Assembly: GCA_937875645.1 (NCBI GenBank)
Contig: CALLXO010000174.1
Location: forward strand, 1 to 7,500
Source: an uncultured Clostridia bacterium
Lineage (GTDB): Bacteria > Bacillota > Clostridia > Christensenellales > CAG-314
Direction of reading: 5' to 3'
Length of the DNA stretch: 7,500 bases
Part shown: positions 6,381 to 7,500 of the stretch, in pieces
Numbering within the stretch: the stretch's first letter is position 1
Layout: every line of letters starts with the position of its first letter
The notes under the pieces: model-generated
Database searches by the model: none
Told to the model about the DNA's origin: nothing
The model's input: the letters and a program-made list of their open reading frames with translations, nothing else
Made by a program: the position numbers and the translations under genes

Positions 6381-6409
6381 TTGACAAACGAATAAAAAAA
6401 GTATAATAT
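6381..6409 (+). promoter_or_regulatory. Predicted promoter of the small membrane-protein operon
   Basis: A perfect TTGACA (6381-6386) is followed by overlapping -10 options: TATAAT at 6402-6407 with a short 15-base spacer, or TAATAT at 6404-6409 with the preferred 17. A second TATAAT at 6413-6418 is too far from this -35. Transcription would begin near 6415, about 25 bases before the first ATG. Confidence 0.7.
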
Positions 6410-6440
6410 TTGTATAATGTAACCGTTAAAGGGGGATATT

Positions 6441-6686
6441 ATGACTTTAGAAGTATCTAAACGTTGTTTCAATGTTGCGGCTATTATAGGTATAGTAATA
6501 GCAAGCTTGGCTCTAATTGATAGGCTTTATGCTGCTTATCTTATTATTACTTTTTACTTGACGGAAATGATAACATATCTTTTTATAGGCTTGTTTATTT
6601 ATTCGGCAATACTCATAATGTCCATCAAAGGGGTTACTATGTTTAAAAAACCGCTGGAGGAATATGATGATGTCCGACTTTTCTAA
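6441..6686 (+). CDS. Small hydrophobic membrane protein, family not recognised
   Basis: An 81-residue protein I cannot assign. Hydrophobic stretches lie at about 11-26, 29-40 and 42-62, enough for two or three membrane passes, and the C-terminal 18 residues are charged (FKKPLEEYDD). There are no enzymatic motifs. AAAGGGGGA (6428-6436) ends 4 bases before the ATG, and a good promoter lies upstream at 6381-6409, so this is very likely expressed rather than a chance frame. Its 3' end overlaps the next gene by about 20 bases, and the ribosome site of that gene lies inside this one, which suggests translational coupling. The two products share a general plan (membrane segments then a KKP motif and polar tail), but I cannot show homology by eye. 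The role is unknown. Confidence 0.75.
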   Translation: MTLEVSKRCFNVAAIIGIVIASLALIDRLYAAYLIITFYLTEMITYLFIGLFIYSAILIMSIKGVTMFKKPLEEYDDVRLF

Positions 6687-6975
6687 AAAGGTCAAAGGCA
6701 TAAAAGGGTATTCCGTTACATATTTCGTTATGGCAATCTATATCATAATCGGAGTAGTATTTACTTTAGGTACGACGGGCGGTGAGCTTGACATATATAC
6801 TTGGGTGTTTAATGCCATTATGATAATAGCTTTTATTGCGGCAGGTACTTTGTCCTCAGCAGCAAAAAAACCGATTATCGAAAACATAAATAATTTTAGA
6901 GCGGCAAAAAGTGCCGCCGCAACGGAAAGTATCTATTGGCAAAACAACAACAACAATAACGATAATAATAGATAA
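6667..6975 (+). CDS. Small two-pass membrane protein with poly-Asn tail, family not recognised
   Basis: About 102 residues. A basic N-terminus (SKKVKGIKG) precedes membrane segments at about 16-35 and 46-65, with a short loop TTGGELDIYTW between them. The C-terminal 35 residues are polar and end in six Asn, Asp, two Asn and Arg. Three consecutive ATG codons (6664, 6667, 6670) follow GGAGG (6656-6660) at spacings of 3, 6 and 9 bases; the middle one is chosen, and the last is equally possible. It overlaps the upstream gene by about 20 bases and is followed by a strong terminator, so the two form an operon. The positive N-terminus suggests both ends are cytoplasmic. I recognise no family; a membrane-associated accessory or stress protein is only a guess. 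Confidence 0.75.
   Translation: MMSDFSKKVKGIKGYSVTYFVMAIYIIIGVVFTLGTTGGELDIYTWVFNAIMIIAFIAAGTLSSAAKKPIIENINNFRAAKSAAATESIYWQNNNNNNDNNR
6943..6969 (+). repeat. Asn-codon (AAC/AAT) trinucleotide tract
   Basis: Nine codons, eight Asn and one Asp, just before the end of the second small membrane protein. The first four are identical AAC units, a short microsatellite. In-frame length changes would alter only the Asn tail. Confidence 0.7.
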
Positions 6976-6989
6976 AAAGAAAGAATAGC

Positions 6990-7019
6990 CCACTTCCTTT
7001 TTGGGAAGTGGATTTTTTT
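6990..7019 (+). terminator. Intrinsic terminator of the small membrane-protein operon
   Basis: CCACTTCC (6990-6997) and GGAAGTGG (7004-7011) form a perfect 8-bp stem with a 6-base loop, followed by A and seven T (7013-7019). On the opposite strand it is followed by interrupted T-rich sequence, so it could weakly serve the converging gene on the right, for which no other hairpin is apparent in 7020-7072. Confidence 0.92.
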
Positions 7020-7072
7020 ATGTATAACTAAAAGGTAGATAAGCTATAATAAAATACCATATTATTAAATAA

Positions 7073-7500
7073 TTAAGGCAAAATTAAATTTATTTGGTAT
7101 TCTGGAAGGGTAACATTAGTCACCGAATGAATTAATGCGTTGGAAGCTACGCACACTCTTACGGAAAACTCGCCAAAAGTATCTGCATTTAAAAATTCGT
7201 ATTTACCTGCACTGTCGGTGCGTGTAAAATGCGGCTGAGCGCCCATATACATAATTTTTACACCTGCCGCGGCATAACCGTTTTTATCAATAAGCTTGCC
7301 GTATACTCGCACTTTATGCGGGGTGATTAGCGACTTTGTTTCCTTTTTGTTTTTTTTCGGCATTTGACTCAACGCGAATCTTAATTTTGCATTTACTGAA
7401 GCGGAGCATTTTGCTACTGCAACAAATGCCTTTGCTTGTGCGTTAAAAAGCGCAGCTAAACTGTCCGGCGCGCGCTCTGATGCGGCTTTTATAGCGGCTT
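7073..7500 (-). CDS. Partial protein ending in a carboxypeptidase-regulatory-like beta domain
   Basis: The C-terminal 141 residues of a gene whose 5' end lies beyond the right edge. The frame stays open to base 7500, and neither the TTG at 7372 nor the ATG at 7363 has a ribosome site, so a start there is unlikely. The visible upstream half is Ala-rich and probably helical (for example LAALFNAQAKAFVAVAK), followed by a basic linker (PKKNKKETK). The last 80 or so residues resemble the carboxypeptidase D regulatory / CnaB-like beta-sandwich fold: VYGKLIDKNGYAAAGVKI, then a TRTDSAGKYEF turn and FSVRVCV. Such domains are usually non-enzymatic modules for binding or structure. No membrane segment or sorting signal is visible in the part present, and the protein ends directly after the last beta strand (INLILP). 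The function of the whole is unknown. Confidence 0.7.
   Translation of the reverse strand, partial: AAIKAASERAPDSLAALFNAQAKAFVAVAKCSASVNAKLRFALSQMPKKNKKETKSLITPHKVRVYGKLIDKNGYAAAGVKIMYMGAQPHFTRTDSAGKYEFLNADTFGEFSVRVCVASNALIHSVTNVTLPEYQINLILP

Noticed and set aside
6513..6701. 62-codon minus-strand frame opposite the small membrane-protein operon
   Set aside because: The opposite strand has promoter, ribosome sites and terminator; this frame has none.
6901..6917. GCGGCA/TGCCGC hairpin
   Set aside because: It lies inside coding sequence for an Ala-rich stretch, has a 6-bp stem and is not followed by a T run, so it is probably incidental.
7073..7372. A complete 99-residue protein starting at TTG 7372
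   Set aside because: There is no ribosome site before it and the frame is open upstream to the window edge, so it was annotated as a partial gene.

Overview
The window looks like chromosomal DNA of a low-GC, probably spore-forming member of the Firmicutes (Clostridia-like). The base composition is AT-rich, Shine-Dalgarno sites are strong (AGGAGG-like), intrinsic terminators are compact, one gene starts at TTG, and there is a YyaC/DUF1256 gene, a family tied to endospore formers. The sequence does not fix a genus.

Layout from left to right: an M18 aminopeptidase (apeA, minus strand) with its own terminator, promoter and a dyad at the predicted transcription start; a 356-base gap with a possible 32-residue hydrophobic peptide ORF; a tRNA-Gly(CCC) gene (plus) with promoter and terminator; ftsH (minus), convergent with the tRNA, starting at TTG behind a near-consensus promoter whose -35 element is overlapped by a 9-bp inverted repeat; a YyaC-like gene (minus); a short-form malic enzyme (minus) with its own promoter and terminator; then, divergently, a two-gene operon of small unrecognised membrane proteins (plus) with promoter, overlapping reading frames, a poly-Asn tail and a strong terminator; finally the 3' part of a minus-strand gene that ends in a carboxypeptidase-regulatory-like beta domain and runs off the right edge.

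The genes are mostly housekeeping (peptide turnover, membrane proteolysis, C4 metabolism, translation) and appear to be separate transcription units, because nearly every gene has its own promoter-like sequence and a hairpin after it. I see no mobile element, CRISPR array, phage gene or recognisable defence system. The least explained parts are the small membrane-protein pair, the ftsH inverted repeat, the altered glycine-rich motif of the YyaC homologue, the edge-truncated beta-domain gene and the candidate micro-ORF upstream of the tRNA.
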